DNA from: Bradyrhizobium sp. BR 10289
GTDB taxonomy: Bacteria; Pseudomonadota; Alphaproteobacteria; Rhizobiales; Xanthobacteraceae
Assembly (NCBI RefSeq): GCF_019455385.1
Contig: NZ_JACOFR010000010.1
Location: 1 to 64,000, forward strand
Direction of reading: 5' to 3'
Length of the DNA stretch: 64,000 nt
Of this stretch, positions 25,240 through 34,046 are shown piece after piece. The notes below the pieces were generated by a model. The model had not been told where the DNA came from. It made no database searches and worked only from the letters and a program-made list of their open reading frames with translations. A program made the translations under genes and the position numbers. Position 1 is the stretch's first letter. Each line of letters starts with the position of its first letter.

Positions 25240-25440
25240 TTATCGAACGAGGTTCGCGTTCGAACTGGTGATAACGACCGGCTTCCCGGCCTTGATGACG
25301 CGGGCGATCTGGGTCAGACCGTCGTCCGAACCCGAGCGTGCCGTGATGCCGAGGCCCGCCACCGCGATCCCCGCGACGAGGGCAACGACCACGATCTTCA
25401 AATGGGTCGAGCGATCTGCGCTGTAGATCGAGTGGTTCAT
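25240..25440 (-). CDS. Small single-pass membrane protein of unknown function
   Basis: 66 residues: a polar N-terminus (MNHSIYSADRSTHLK), one hydrophobic helix (IVVVALVAGIAVAGLGI), then a short outside segment ending VVITSSNANLVR. The ATG has AGGAGG six bases upstream, a near-ideal ribosome site. Small proteins of this look recur in Bradyrhizobium genomes, but I know of no function. The 294 bp upstream (25441-25734), shared with the flhA 3' end, hold no other gene I can support. Confidence 0.7.
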   Translation of the reverse strand: MNHSIYSADRSTHLKIVVVALVAGIAVAGLGITARSGSDDGLTQIARVIKAGKPVVITSSNANLVR

Positions 25441-25734
25441 GGAAGCCTCCTGCCGCCATCTACCCGAAGTAGTCGCCGGCCGTTTGAGGCAGGTTCATGC
25501 TTCCGGTGCCCAACAACCTAGTATTGGGGGGATTCGTTCCCAAGGGGCGATCACAAGAGCGTGAATGGTCGTGAAAGATCGCGATCAAAGGCGACCCTTG
25601 ATAGTGCAATTCTGTAATTATTTCAATGTTATAATGCGCTTTCGAGGCGCCTTTTCAGTCTTTGGTCGACAAGGCGCCAGGAACTCAAAAAGCATTTGCC
25701 TGTGGCCGAAAAACACACGGCTTCTTAAGGCAAA

Positions 25735-27876
25735 TCAGACGCTTCCGACGGTTTTCAGTCGCGCCCGCGGGTGGATCTCGGCCTGCGACAGCACGGTGGT
25801 CTGGGCCCGGAACCGCTCGACCAGGGAGCGCACGAAGGGACGAATTGCCGCAGACGTCACCAGCACCGGCGCCTCGCCCTCGCGGGCGGCGCGCTCGAAC
25901 GCCTCGCGCACGGCGGTCATGAACTCCGACAGTTTCGAGGGCTGCATGGCGAGGCTCCGCTCCTCGCCCTGGCCGATGATGGATTCGGCGAAGGCCTGCT
26001 CCCATTTCGCCGACAGCGCGATCAGCGGCAGATAGCCGTTGTAGGAGGTGTTTTGCGCGCAGATCTGCCGGGCGAGGCGGGCGCGGACGTGTTCGACCAT
26101 GGTGGCCGGGTTGCGCGAGAAGGCCAGCGAGTCGGCGATGCCTTCGAGGATGGTCGAGAGGTCGCGGATCGAGATGCGCTCGGCCAGCAGCAGCTGCAGC
26201 ACGCGCTGGATACCGGAGACGGTGACCTGGCCGGGGACGATGTCCTTAACCAGCTCGCTCTGCTCCTTCGGCAGCTCCTTGAGCAGCTTCTGCACCTCGC
26301 CATAGGAGAGCAGGTCCGACATGTTGGCCTTGAGCAGCTCGGTGAGGTGGGTCGAGAGCACGGTCGCGGCGTCGACGACGGTGTAGCCCTTGAGCGAGGC
26401 CTCCTCCTTGAGGCTGGCGTCCACCCATGTCGCGGGCAGGCCGAAGGTCGGCTCGGTGGTGTGGATGCCGGGCACCTGCACCTGGCTGCCGCCGGGGTCC
26501 ATGACCATGAACTGGTTCGGCCAGATCTTGCCGGAGCCTGCATCGACCTCCTTGATCTTGATGACGTAGGTGTTGGCCTCGAGCTGGACGTTGTCGAGGA
26601 TGCGGACCGCCGGCATCACAAAGCCCATCTCGATCGCGAGCGAACGGCGCAGCGCCTTGATCTGCTCGGTGAGCCGGTCGGTGCCGTCGGGGCCGTTGAC
26701 CAGCGGCAGCAGGGCGTAGCCGAGCTCGATCTTGAGGTCGTCGATCTTCAGCGCCGCGGAGATCGGCTCCTCGGCCGCGGCGGCACCTGGCGCACCGGGC
26801 TGACCGGCCGCCGGCGCGGCCTTGGCGGCTTCCTCGGCCTTGGCCGTCACCCGGTTGCGGTTGCGGGCGTGCCAGGCCAGCGCGCCGGCGCCGGCGCCGA
26901 GCGCGAGGAACGGGATGGTCGGAATGCCCGGCAGCGCCGCCAGCACCAGCATGACCGCCGAGGACATCGCCAGCGCCTGCGGATAGCCGGAGAACTGCTT
27001 CATCAGCGCCTTGTCGGCCGCGCCGGAGACGCCGGCCTTGGAGACCAGCAGGCCGGCGGCGGTCGAGACGATCAGCGCCGGCACCTGGGTGACGAGGCCG
27101 TCGCCGACGGTCAGCAGCGTGTAGCTGCGGCCGGCATCGGCGAACGACAGGCCCTGCTGCGCGACGCCGATGATTATGCCGCCGACGACGTTGATGAAGA
27201 CGATCAGGAGGCCGGCGATGGCATCGCCGCGGACGAATTTCGAGGCACCGTCCATGGCGCCGAAGAAGCCGCTTTCGTCCTCGAGCTCCTTGCGCCGCTG
27301 CTTGGCCACCTTCTCGTCGATCAGGCCGGCGGAGAGGTCGGCGTCGATCGCCATCTGCTTGCCGGGCATGGCGTCGAGGTGGAAGCGGGCGGCGACTTCG
27401 GCAATGCGGCCCGAACCCTTGGTGATGACGACGAAGTTGACGATGATCAGGATGGCGAAGACGATGATGCCGATGACGAAATTGCCGCCCATCACGAAGC
27501 TGCCGAAGGCCTCGATGACGTGACCGGCGGCATCCGTGCCCTCGTGCCCGTGCGACAGGATCAGGCGGGTCGAGGCCATGTTGAGCGACAGCCGCAGCAT
27601 GGTCGAGATCAGGAGGACGGTCGGGAAGGCGGAGAATTCCAGCGGCGCCTGGATGAACAGCGAGGTCATCAGGATCAGGATCGAGAGCGTGATCGAGATC
27701 GCCAGGAACAGGTCCAGCACGATCGAGGGCAGCGGCAGGATCAGCACCACCAGGATGGTGAGCACGCCGAGCGCCAGCGCGATGTCGCCGCGCTTGAGGA
27801 TGGCGACGATCTCGTTGAGGGAGGGGATGCCCGGCTTCGGGCTGCCTACGCCCTGTCCCGCGGTGACGTCGACCAT
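25735..27876 (-). CDS. flhA: FlhA, flagellar type III export gate protein
   Basis: 713 residues. The N-terminal half has about eight membrane helices and the conserved FHIPEP-type region (GSGRIAEVAARFHLDAMPGKQMAIDADL), followed by a large cytoplasmic domain (about 370-713) that docks export substrates. The ATG at 27876 with GGGGAGG upstream is preferred over the extended opening at 27978. FlhA is the gate with which the FliI/FliJ ATPase complex encoded at 6-8 kb works. A CtrA-like box lies about 180 bp upstream. Confidence 0.96.
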   Translation of the reverse strand: MVDVTAGQGVGSPKPGIPSLNEIVAILKRGDIALALGVLTILVVLILPLPSIVLDLFLAISITLSILILMTSLFIQAPLEFSAFPTVLLISTMLRLSLNMASTRLILSHGHEGTDAAGHVIEAFGSFVMGGNFVIGIIVFAILIIVNFVVITKGSGRIAEVAARFHLDAMPGKQMAIDADLSAGLIDEKVAKQRRKELEDESGFFGAMDGASKFVRGDAIAGLLIVFINVVGGIIIGVAQQGLSFADAGRSYTLLTVGDGLVTQVPALIVSTAAGLLVSKAGVSGAADKALMKQFSGYPQALAMSSAVMLVLAALPGIPTIPFLALGAGAGALAWHARNRNRVTAKAEEAAKAAPAAGQPGAPGAAAAEEPISAALKIDDLKIELGYALLPLVNGPDGTDRLTEQIKALRRSLAIEMGFVMPAVRILDNVQLEANTYVIKIKEVDAGSGKIWPNQFMVMDPGGSQVQVPGIHTTEPTFGLPATWVDASLKEEASLKGYTVVDAATVLSTHLTELLKANMSDLLSYGEVQKLLKELPKEQSELVKDIVPGQVTVSGIQRVLQLLLAERISIRDLSTILEGIADSLAFSRNPATMVEHVRARLARQICAQNTSYNGYLPLIALSAKWEQAFAESIIGQGEERSLAMQPSKLSEFMTAVREAFERAAREGEAPVLVTSAAIRPFVRSLVERFRAQTTVLSQAEIHPRARLKTVGSV

Positions 27877-28020
27877 GGTAGCTGCCTCCCCGCGCGACGG
27901 CCGGCCGCGCGCCCCAAACGTCTGCGCGGCGGCCGACGGGCCGCCGTTCCGAAAGTGAGGCACCGCACTGGCGTCCACAGGGGATCCCCCGTTTTAACGC
28001 GGCTGACGACACTCGACTTC

Positions 28021-28041
28021 ACCCGGCAATTCTTGCCGGGT
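28021..28041. promoter_or_regulatory. Inverted repeat upstream of flhA
   Basis: ACCCGGCAA (28021-28029) and TTGCCGGGT (28033-28041) are a perfect 9-bp inverted repeat with a 3-nt gap. It could be an operator or a leader hairpin of the flhA transcript. Confidence 0.5.
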
Positions 28042-28047
28042 GTATGG

Positions 28048-28063
28048 TTAGCAAAGGGTTAAC
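28048..28063 (-). promoter_or_regulatory. CtrA-like box upstream of flhA
   Basis: On the minus strand TTAA, seven bases, then CTAACCAT: one mismatch to TTAA-N7-TTAA and one to the TTAACCAT half-site. flhA-type flagellar genes are CtrA targets in Caulobacter, so the site is plausible. Confidence 0.5.
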
Positions 28064-28110
28064 GGACGGGGCGGGACGAGGGCGGACGGCAGAGTTTCGG
28101 AGCCTACAGC

Positions 28111-28212
28111 CGTGATTCCGGGCGCCCGAAGGGCGAACCCGGAATCCATCGGATGGCGGAGCCGGTGGATGAATGGATTCCGGGCTCGCGCTGCGCGCGC
28201 CCGGAATGACCG
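28111..28212. repeat. Paired palindromic repeat (attccggg...cccggaat family), second copy
   Basis: Left arm TGATTCCGGGCGCCCGAAGGGCG...CCCGGAATCCATC and right arm ATGGATTCCGGGCTCGCGCTGCGCGCGCCCGGAATGACC, inverted relative to each other, as at 2671-2814. It separates the copper operon 3' end from the flhA promoter region. Confidence 0.75.
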
Positions 28213-28217
28213 AGAGG

Positions 28218-28520
28218 CTACTTCGCCTTCTCGATTTTCGTCACCGTGTACCCCGACGCCGCCTCCTCGGCCTCAAAGGTCACCTTGTCGCCGACCTTCA
28301 CCTGCTTGAGCATCGCGGGGTCCTTGACGCGGTAGACCATGGTCATGGGCTCGTCCATGCCGAGGCTCTTGGCCGGGCCGTGCTTGAGCGTGACCTTGCC
28401 GGCGCTCTCGTCGATCTTCTTGACCTCGCCGCTGATCGAGGCGGCCTGCGCCGCGATGGCGCTGAGCGTCAGGCCGAACGTCAGTGCGAGTGCTGCGGCG
28501 ATGCGGGTAATGGATTTCAT
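28218..28520 (-). CDS. CusF-like periplasmic copper-binding protein
   Basis: 100 residues with a signal peptide (MKSITRIAAALALTFGLTLS, cleaved near AQA). The CusF-type small barrel has a histidine in LKHGP and two methionines in EPMTM, matching H36, M47 and M49 of E. coli CusF. The tryptophan that caps copper in CusF (W44) appears to be methionine here (LGMDEPMTM). Last gene of the leftward copper operon; it should carry Cu(I) in the periplasm. Confidence 0.83.
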   Translation of the reverse strand: MKSITRIAAALALTFGLTLSAIAAQAASISGEVKKIDESAGKVTLKHGPAKSLGMDEPMTMVYRVKDPAMLKQVKVGDKVTFEAEEAASGYTVTKIEKAK

Positions 28521-28536
28521 GGCTCTCTCCTTGGCT

Positions 28537-28992
28537 TCAGTTCACGGTGACGTGGCCGACCATGCCGTAGTCGCGATGGCCGGGGATCAGGCAGGAAAAT
28601 TCGAACGTGCCGGATTTGGTGAACTTCCAGAGGATCTCGGCGGTCTTGCTTGGCGCGAGGCGGACGCCGTTGGGATCGTCGTGCTCCATATGCGGGTGCT
28701 TCTTCATCACCTCGGCATGGGCGAGATTCTCCTTCGCGGTGGCGAGCAGGAATTCGTGGTCCTCCTTGCCGACATTGCGCAGCACGAAGCGGACCTGCTC
28801 GCCGCGTTTGACCTCGATCTTGGATGGCGTGTAGTCCATCTCGTTCATCAGGATCTCGATGGTGCGCGCGGGCTTCTTCGGATTGCCGGGCTCGCCGGCC
28901 GAAAAGCTGCCGTGATCGTGCTGGTCGTGGGCAAAGGCCGGCGCGATTGAAAGCGCAGCCAGCGCGACAGCGAGTTTGATCGTCGTCTTCAT
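28537..28992 (-). CDS. Periplasmic cupredoxin (type 1 copper protein)
   Basis: 151 residues with a signal peptide (MKTTIKLAVALAALSIAPAFA) and a His-rich mature start (HDQHDHG). The cupredoxin fold shows the ligand set His in EDHEFLL, Cys in FEFSCLIPGH, then His and Met (HRDYGM). An insertion with HPHMEHDD precedes the C-terminal half. The ATG at 28992 has GGAG upstream; two in-frame upstream Met codons are possible but would overlap the neighbour. Likely electron or copper carrier beside the multicopper oxidase. Confidence 0.85.
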   Translation of the reverse strand: MKTTIKLAVALAALSIAPAFAHDQHDHGSFSAGEPGNPKKPARTIEILMNEMDYTPSKIEVKRGEQVRFVLRNVGKEDHEFLLATAKENLAHAEVMKKHPHMEHDDPNGVRLAPSKTAEILWKFTKSGTFEFSCLIPGHRDYGMVGHVTVN

Positions 28993-29024
28993 CTTGGTCT
29001 CCAGTTGGTGGTTCATCGAAACGC

Positions 29025-30362
29025 TCACATCTTCATGTGCTTCATCGGCGGGCTGCCGCCCTGCTGTCGTGCCGGCTCGGCGGCCGGCGCGGTGACCTCG
29101 TAGGCGACGGTGCCTTGCGGGAATTTGTAGGGGCCGGGATCGCGGTAATCGTCGCGCGAAAGGTCCTCGCGGATCTTCATCACGGTGAACATGCCGCCCA
29201 TCTCGATCGGGCCGAACTGGCCGGTGCCGGTCATCATCGGCAGCGTGTTGTCGGGCGCGGGCATCTCCATGCTGCCCATCGCCATGCCGGTCGAGCCCAT
29301 CGCCATGCCGTCAGGCGCGAGCTTGCCGACGGCCTTGGCGAGATCCTTGCGTGACACGCCGATCAGATTGCGCACCTCGTGACCCATCGCATTCATGGTG
29401 TGGTGCGATTTGTGGCAGTGGAACGCCCAGTCGCCGGGATTGTCGGCGAGCACGTCGAACACGCGCACCGCGCCGACCGGCACGTCGGTGGTCGTTTCCG
29501 GATATTGCGCGCTCTCGGGAATCCAGCCGCCGTCGGTGCAGGTCACCGCAAAGCTGTGGCCGTGCAGATGGATCGGATGGTTGGTCATGCTGAGATTGCC
29601 GATGCGCACGCGCACTCTGTCGCCGAGCCGCACCGGCAGCGGGTCGATCCCCGGAAACACCCGTGAATTCCAGGTCCACATGTTGAAATCGGTCATCTCG
29701 TTGACTTGCGGCAGATAAGTGCCGGGATCGACGCGATAGGTGCTCATCACGAAGACGAAGTCGCGGTCGACCGGCCGGAAGCTCGGGTCGCGCGGATGCA
29801 CGACGACCATGCCCATCATGCCCATCGCCATCTGCACCATCTCGTCGGAATGCGGGTGGTACATGAAGGTCCCGCTCTTCTTCATCTCGAACTCGTAGAC
29901 GAAGGTCTTGCCGGGATCGATGTGCGGCTGGGTCAGCCCGCCGACGCCGTCCATGCCGCTCGGCACGATCATGCCGTGCCAGTGCACGGTGGTGTATTCG
30001 GGCAGGCGGTTGGTGACGAAGATGCGGACCTTGTCGCCCTCGACGGCTTCGATGGTCGGTCCCGGCGACTGGCCGTTATAGCCCCACAGATTGACCTTCA
30101 TGCCCTCGGCGAATTCGCGCACGACCGGTTCGGCGACGAGGTGAAATTCCTTCCAGTCGCCGTTCATGCGGAACGGCAGCGACCAGCCGTTCAGCGTCAC
30201 CACGGGGCGGTAGTCAGGTCCGCTCGTGGGATGCAGCGGCGGCTGCATCACCACCTTGTCCATGGTGGGCGCTTCCGGAATCGACGCGGCCTGGACGCGG
30301 CCGCTGACGACGGACGCGCCGGCAAGCGCGGCGGTGCCCAGAAATCCTCGACGGGAAAACAT
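29025..30362 (-). CDS. Multicopper oxidase (CopA/CueO-like), Tat-exported
   Basis: 445 residues. The N-terminus has a Tat signal (MFSRRGFLGTAALAGASVV). Copper motifs are HWHGM, YHPHSDE, HPIHLHGHSF and HCHKSHHTMNAM, the full type 1/2/3 set. A Met-rich segment follows (MAMGSTGMAMGSMEM) and the protein ends HMKM, features of copper-tolerance oxidases. The ATG at 30362 with GGAGG upstream is preferred over the longer opening. Probably oxidises Cu(I) in the periplasm. It lies 13 bp after the TolC-type gene. Confidence 0.92.
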   Translation of the reverse strand: MFSRRGFLGTAALAGASVVSGRVQAASIPEAPTMDKVVMQPPLHPTSGPDYRPVVTLNGWSLPFRMNGDWKEFHLVAEPVVREFAEGMKVNLWGYNGQSPGPTIEAVEGDKVRIFVTNRLPEYTTVHWHGMIVPSGMDGVGGLTQPHIDPGKTFVYEFEMKKSGTFMYHPHSDEMVQMAMGMMGMVVVHPRDPSFRPVDRDFVFVMSTYRVDPGTYLPQVNEMTDFNMWTWNSRVFPGIDPLPVRLGDRVRVRIGNLSMTNHPIHLHGHSFAVTCTDGGWIPESAQYPETTTDVPVGAVRVFDVLADNPGDWAFHCHKSHHTMNAMGHEVRNLIGVSRKDLAKAVGKLAPDGMAMGSTGMAMGSMEMPAPDNTLPMMTGTGQFGPIEMGGMFTVMKIREDLSRDDYRDPGPYKFPQGTVAYEVTAPAAEPARQQGGSPPMKHMKM

Positions 30363-30375
30363 GCTGGCCTCCATC

Positions 30376-31815
30376 TCAGTGATCGCCATCGGCAGACGCT
30401 GCCGCGGCGATGGTGGTTGAATTGTCGCCGCCGGAGGCGGACGAGCCGCCGCCGTTGACGGCAGTCTGCAAATCGGATTGCGCGAGGAAGAATCTCTGCC
30501 TGGCATCGATGGCACCGCGCAGCGACGCCAGGCGCTGCCGCGCCTCCGTCAGCAGCGCAAAGATGTCGACCTGCATGCTGGAGAAGCGCAGTTGCATCTC
30601 CTCGGTAATGATCTTTCGCAAGGGAACGATCTCGCGCTGGTAGTGGCTGGCGATGTCGTAGGTCGCCCGGTAAATGCGATAAGCGTCGCGGGCTTCCGAG
30701 CGGACGTTCACGGCGCGCTCGGTCAGGCGGTTGAAGGCGAGATTGTAGGTCTCCGCCGCCTGCCGCACGCGCACCTCGCCGCCGTCGAAGATCGGGATCT
30801 GGAACTGCACGTCGAAGCCGCGTTCGCGGAACGGGGAGCCTTCCGGATCCTGGGTGCGGCGGGAGATGCCGGCGAGATCGAGCAGCGTGACAAAGCGCGT
30901 CGCCTCGGTCAGGTTCAGCGCCTTCGCCAGCGCCGTCAGTTCCAGCCGCGCGATCTGCAAATCGATGCGATGGGCGACCGCATCCGCTTCGATCGAGGGC
31001 AGGGACTGCGGCCGGCGCGGCAATGGCGGAAGCTGGTTGGGCAGACGGAAGTCGAGGCCGTCGTCCCACAGTCCCATCAGGCGCGCCAATCTTTCGCGCG
31101 TGCTCGCCGCGGCCTGCCGCGCGGTGGCGAGGTCGGCGGTTGTTTCGGCGTAGAACACCTGTTCGCGAGCCTGATCGAGCTTGTTGAGCGATCCGGTCTC
31201 GCCGAGCTTCACGGCGAGCTGGGCCGTCGATTCCGCGGTGGCTTTCGCGTCAGTCAGCAGAACCACCAACTCGTTGCAGGTGACGGCGCGGACATAGGCG
31301 CGGCGAACGTCGGCTGCGAGCCGCAATGTCGCCAGCGCCGCGCGCAATTGCGCCTGGCGGAAGCGGTCGCGCGCGATCTCGGAGCGGAACGGCAGTGTGG
31401 CGAGGGCGAGAATGTCGCCGACCACCTGCCGCTCAATCTCGTTCGCGCCATCGCCCGAGATCCGCGAGACCGAGAACACCGGATTGGGCGGCAGGCTCTG
31501 CTCGACCTGCTCGGTCTCGGCCAGCGCCAGCTCGTTGTAGGCAGCTTGCAACCCCTTGTTGTTGAGCAGAGCGACCTGCACGGCGGTCTCGGCACTCAGC
31601 GTGCGCGCCAGCAAGCGGCGGACAGTGGCGTTGACGGCGTCCGCGCCCTCGGGCGTTCGGACGAAGGCGACGTCCTTGTTGATGGTCTGGCTGGCGAGGT
31701 CCGAGACCGTCGTCATGCCGCCGTCGGGCGAGAATGCCATGCAGCCCGCAAGACTCACTGCTGAAACTCCGAACGCAGTAAGCACCAGCAGGCGCCGCGC
31801 GAAATGACGTGCCAT
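30376..31815 (-). CDS. TolC-family outer-membrane lipoprotein (copper operon)
   Basis: 479 residues. A lipoprotein signal (SAVSLAGC) is followed by the duplicated helical TolC/CusC fold with long amphipathic helices. No inner-membrane pump or membrane fusion gene is in this operon, so its partner must be elsewhere or it acts with the oxidase set in a non-classical way. The C-terminus is low complexity (NGGGSSASGGDNSTTIAAAASADGDH). Upstream lies a small lipoprotein gene. Confidence 0.87.
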   Translation of the reverse strand: MARHFARRLLVLTAFGVSAVSLAGCMAFSPDGGMTTVSDLASQTINKDVAFVRTPEGADAVNATVRRLLARTLSAETAVQVALLNNKGLQAAYNELALAETEQVEQSLPPNPVFSVSRISGDGANEIERQVVGDILALATLPFRSEIARDRFRQAQLRAALATLRLAADVRRAYVRAVTCNELVVLLTDAKATAESTAQLAVKLGETGSLNKLDQAREQVFYAETTADLATARQAAASTRERLARLMGLWDDGLDFRLPNQLPPLPRRPQSLPSIEADAVAHRIDLQIARLELTALAKALNLTEATRFVTLLDLAGISRRTQDPEGSPFRERGFDVQFQIPIFDGGEVRVRQAAETYNLAFNRLTERAVNVRSEARDAYRIYRATYDIASHYQREIVPLRKIITEEMQLRFSSMQVDIFALLTEARQRLASLRGAIDARQRFFLAQSDLQTAVNGGGSSASGGDNSTTIAAAASADGDH

Positions 31816-31824
31816 GGCGTGCTC

Positions 31825-32109
31825 CTACCGGTCTTGCTTCGGCTGCGGTGCGACAGCGTCATTGCGGTCGCGCCATGGCGCCGGCGTCGCGGGCCGCAGG
31901 CTGGTGTAGGGTGCAGTGGTCGAGCGATAACCGACAGGCGCGACCCTTGCCGCAGGATCGGCAGGATCGGCGCTGGCGACTTGCGTGGTTGCCGGCATGC
32001 AGCCGGACAGCGCGAGCGCAATCACGGCCAGCAGTGACAAGCTAGATAGAGAGTCGCGTCCACGAGCTGCGGATGCGGCGGCGGACTTCGCCCCGGAAAG
32101 CGTAAGCAT
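31825..32109 (-). CDS. Small lipoprotein of the copper operon, unknown function
   Basis: 94 residues with a basic N-terminus, hydrophobic core and lipobox (LALSGC), so it is predicted to be lipid-anchored at about Cys37. The mature part is short, Pro/Ala-rich and without metal motifs. It is 9 bp from the TolC-type gene and in the same direction. No family recognised. Confidence 0.7.
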   Translation of the reverse strand: MLTLSGAKSAAASAARGRDSLSSLSLLAVIALALSGCMPATTQVASADPADPAARVAPVGYRSTTAPYTSLRPATPAPWRDRNDAVAPQPKQDR

Positions 32110-32186
32110 GAGTCATCCTTGATCTGTCGTAGGACCACAGGTTCGCGCGCGCAGACGCGCGCAAGGCCTGACGTCGTCTGCTCAGA

Positions 32187-32630
32187 TCAAGCGATGGGGG
32201 GACGATAGTGCCGGGGCGGCGCCGTGCTGTGCAGGCTGGCCACGATCTCGGGCGCGCAGGCCGACATCGGCCGGACCGGCGTCGTCAGGCTGGGCAGATC
32301 CGCCGGCAGCGCGCTCACGCACATCATCGCGCAGCACGGGCCCACTGTTCCCTTGCTATCGTGATGATGTGGAGCGGGGACGTCCTGCGCAGCCATCTGG
32401 TGGTGCGCATGCGGGCCGGCGTGGTCATGCGCGGTGCCGTCATGCATGTGGCCGGCCTGCATCTGGTGATGCACCGGCACGAGGTCGGCAAGGAGCGCGT
32501 CGTCCAGGCACGGCGCTGGACCACTGCCCCAGGCAAGGCTTGCGGCGGGCGCGAGCACGCAGAACAGATAGGCGAGGGCGATGATCCGCCCCACCCTGAT
32601 CCGCATCGATCGCGTCAATCGCAACAGCAT
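32187..32630 (-). CDS. His-rich exported protein, first gene of the copper operon
   Basis: 147 residues: a signal-like helix (IIALAYLFCVLAPAASLAWG), then a region of metal-binding character (HHQMQAGHMHDGTAHDHAG, AHHQMAAQDVPAPHHHD) and a CCAMMC motif. This resembles DUF2946-type and other metal-associated small proteins at the head of copper operons, although the family assignment is uncertain. Start taken at 32630 (MLLRLTRSM) with GAGGAG upstream; 32606 is an alternative. Likely binds or senses copper in the periplasm. Confidence 0.7.
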   Translation of the reverse strand: MLLRLTRSMRIRVGRIIALAYLFCVLAPAASLAWGSGPAPCLDDALLADLVPVHHQMQAGHMHDGTAHDHAGPHAHHQMAAQDVPAPHHHDSKGTVGPCCAMMCVSALPADLPSLTTPVRPMSACAPEIVASLHSTAPPRHYRPPIA

Positions 32631-32780
32631 TCCGCCAATAGACTCCTCGCGCGGCAATGTTGCACACGCAGATTGCAAACTAATGGCAAAGCCCGGTTTC
32701 GCCAAGCACCTTCTTACCGCAGTGCACCGCGCATGCCCAATATATCGCCACGCCGGTTGACCGCGAGGCACACCGCGAAC

Positions 32781-34046
32781 ATGGTCCGCGCCGTGCACGC
32801 CCCAAATCATCCAGGACAGAAGCCGGCTCCGTTCGCCCCTGATTCCCGTCAGGCCTGGGTGCGATTGCTGCTTGCGCTTGTCATAAGTTCGATCGGCGGC
32901 GTCGGCATGTGGGCGATCGTCGTCATGATCCCCGCAGTGCAGACCGAATTCGCCGCCACGCGCGGCGCGGTGTCGCTGCCTTTCACCCTCATGATGTTCG
33001 GCTTCGGGCTCGGCGGCGTGATCGCCGGCAAGATCACTGACCGGTTTGGCATCGTGCCGGCGATGGCGATCAGCATCGCCTTCCTCGGCATTGCCAATAC
33101 GCTGGCGGGGCTTTCGACCCAGCTCTGGCAGTTCGTCGCGGCTTATTTCCTGATCGGGCTCGGCACATCAGCGACCTTCGCGCCGCTGATGGCGGAGGCC
33201 TCGCACTGGTTCGAGCGTTATCGGGGCCTTGCCGTGACCATCGTCGCCAGCGGCAATTACGTTGCCGGCACGATGTGGCCGCCGCTCGTCAATGCGGGCC
33301 TGCAGACGATCGGCTGGCGCTATACTCATATCGGCCTCGGCCTTGTTTGCGTGAGCCTGATGACCACCCTGGTGCTGGTCTTGCGCGCGCAGATGGGCAA
33401 TGACCATATCCGCGACCATGCCAATGCGCCGCCGCCGCGCGTCGATCTCCGGCTGTCGACCAACACGCTGACGGTGCTGCTTTCAATCGCCAGCATCTCC
33501 TGCTGCGTCGCCATGGCGATGCCGCAGGTGCATATCGTCGCCTATTGCGGCGACCTCGGCTATGGCGTGGCGCGCGGCTCCGAGATGCTGTCCTTGATGA
33601 TGGCCTGCGGCGTCGTCAGCCGGATCGGCTCGGGCTATCTCGCCGACAAGATCGGCGGCATCCGGACGCTGCTGATCGGTGCGCTGGCGCAAGGCTTTGC
33701 GCTGGTATTCTACCTGTTCTTCGACAGCCTCGCCTCGCTCTACATCATCTCCGCGATGTTCGGCCTGTTCCAGGGCGGCATTGTGCCGAGCTACGCCATC
33801 ATCGTGCGCGAGGCGATGCCGGCAGGCGAAGCGGCGACCCGCGTCGGCATCGTGATCTTCGCCTCCGTGTTCGGCATGTCCTTTGGCGGCTGGGTGTCGG
33901 GCGTCATCTTCGATGCGACGGGCTCTTATGCCGCGGCCTTCGCGAACGGCGTAGCGTGGAGCGCGCTGAATATCGGCATCGTGCTGACGCTGTTGATCCG
34001 TTCGCGGATGAATGCGGTCAAGGCAGGGCCGGGATTCGCGACCTAA
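32781..34046 (+). CDS. MFS transporter (monocarboxylate/oxalate-formate-like)
   Basis: 421 residues with twelve predicted membrane helices. The loop motif GKITDRFG between helices 2 and 3 and the internal repeat LADKIGGIRT are typical of the major facilitator superfamily; the overall pattern resembles the monocarboxylate porter group. Start at ATG 32781 is a choice; 32733 is also in frame. Its 3' end overlaps the convergent DUF4864 gene by 4 bp. Substrate not predictable. Confidence 0.88.
   Translation: MVRAVHAPNHPGQKPAPFAPDSRQAWVRLLLALVISSIGGVGMWAIVVMIPAVQTEFAATRGAVSLPFTLMMFGFGLGGVIAGKITDRFGIVPAMAISIAFLGIANTLAGLSTQLWQFVAAYFLIGLGTSATFAPLMAEASHWFERYRGLAVTIVASGNYVAGTMWPPLVNAGLQTIGWRYTHIGLGLVCVSLMTTLVLVLRAQMGNDHIRDHANAPPPRVDLRLSTNTLTVLLSIASISCCVAMAMPQVHIVAYCGDLGYGVARGSEMLSLMMACGVVSRIGSGYLADKIGGIRTLLIGALAQGFALVFYLFFDSLASLYIISAMFGLFQGGIVPSYAIIVREAMPAGEAATRVGIVIFASVFGMSFGGWVSGVIFDATGSYAAAFANGVAWSALNIGIVLTLLIRSRMNAVKAGPGFAT

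Noticed and set aside
25771..28062. 763-residue open frame antisense to flhA
   Set aside because: It mirrors flhA, has the His/Asp/Arg-heavy composition of an antisense shadow in GC-rich DNA, and matches no family; flhA is certain.
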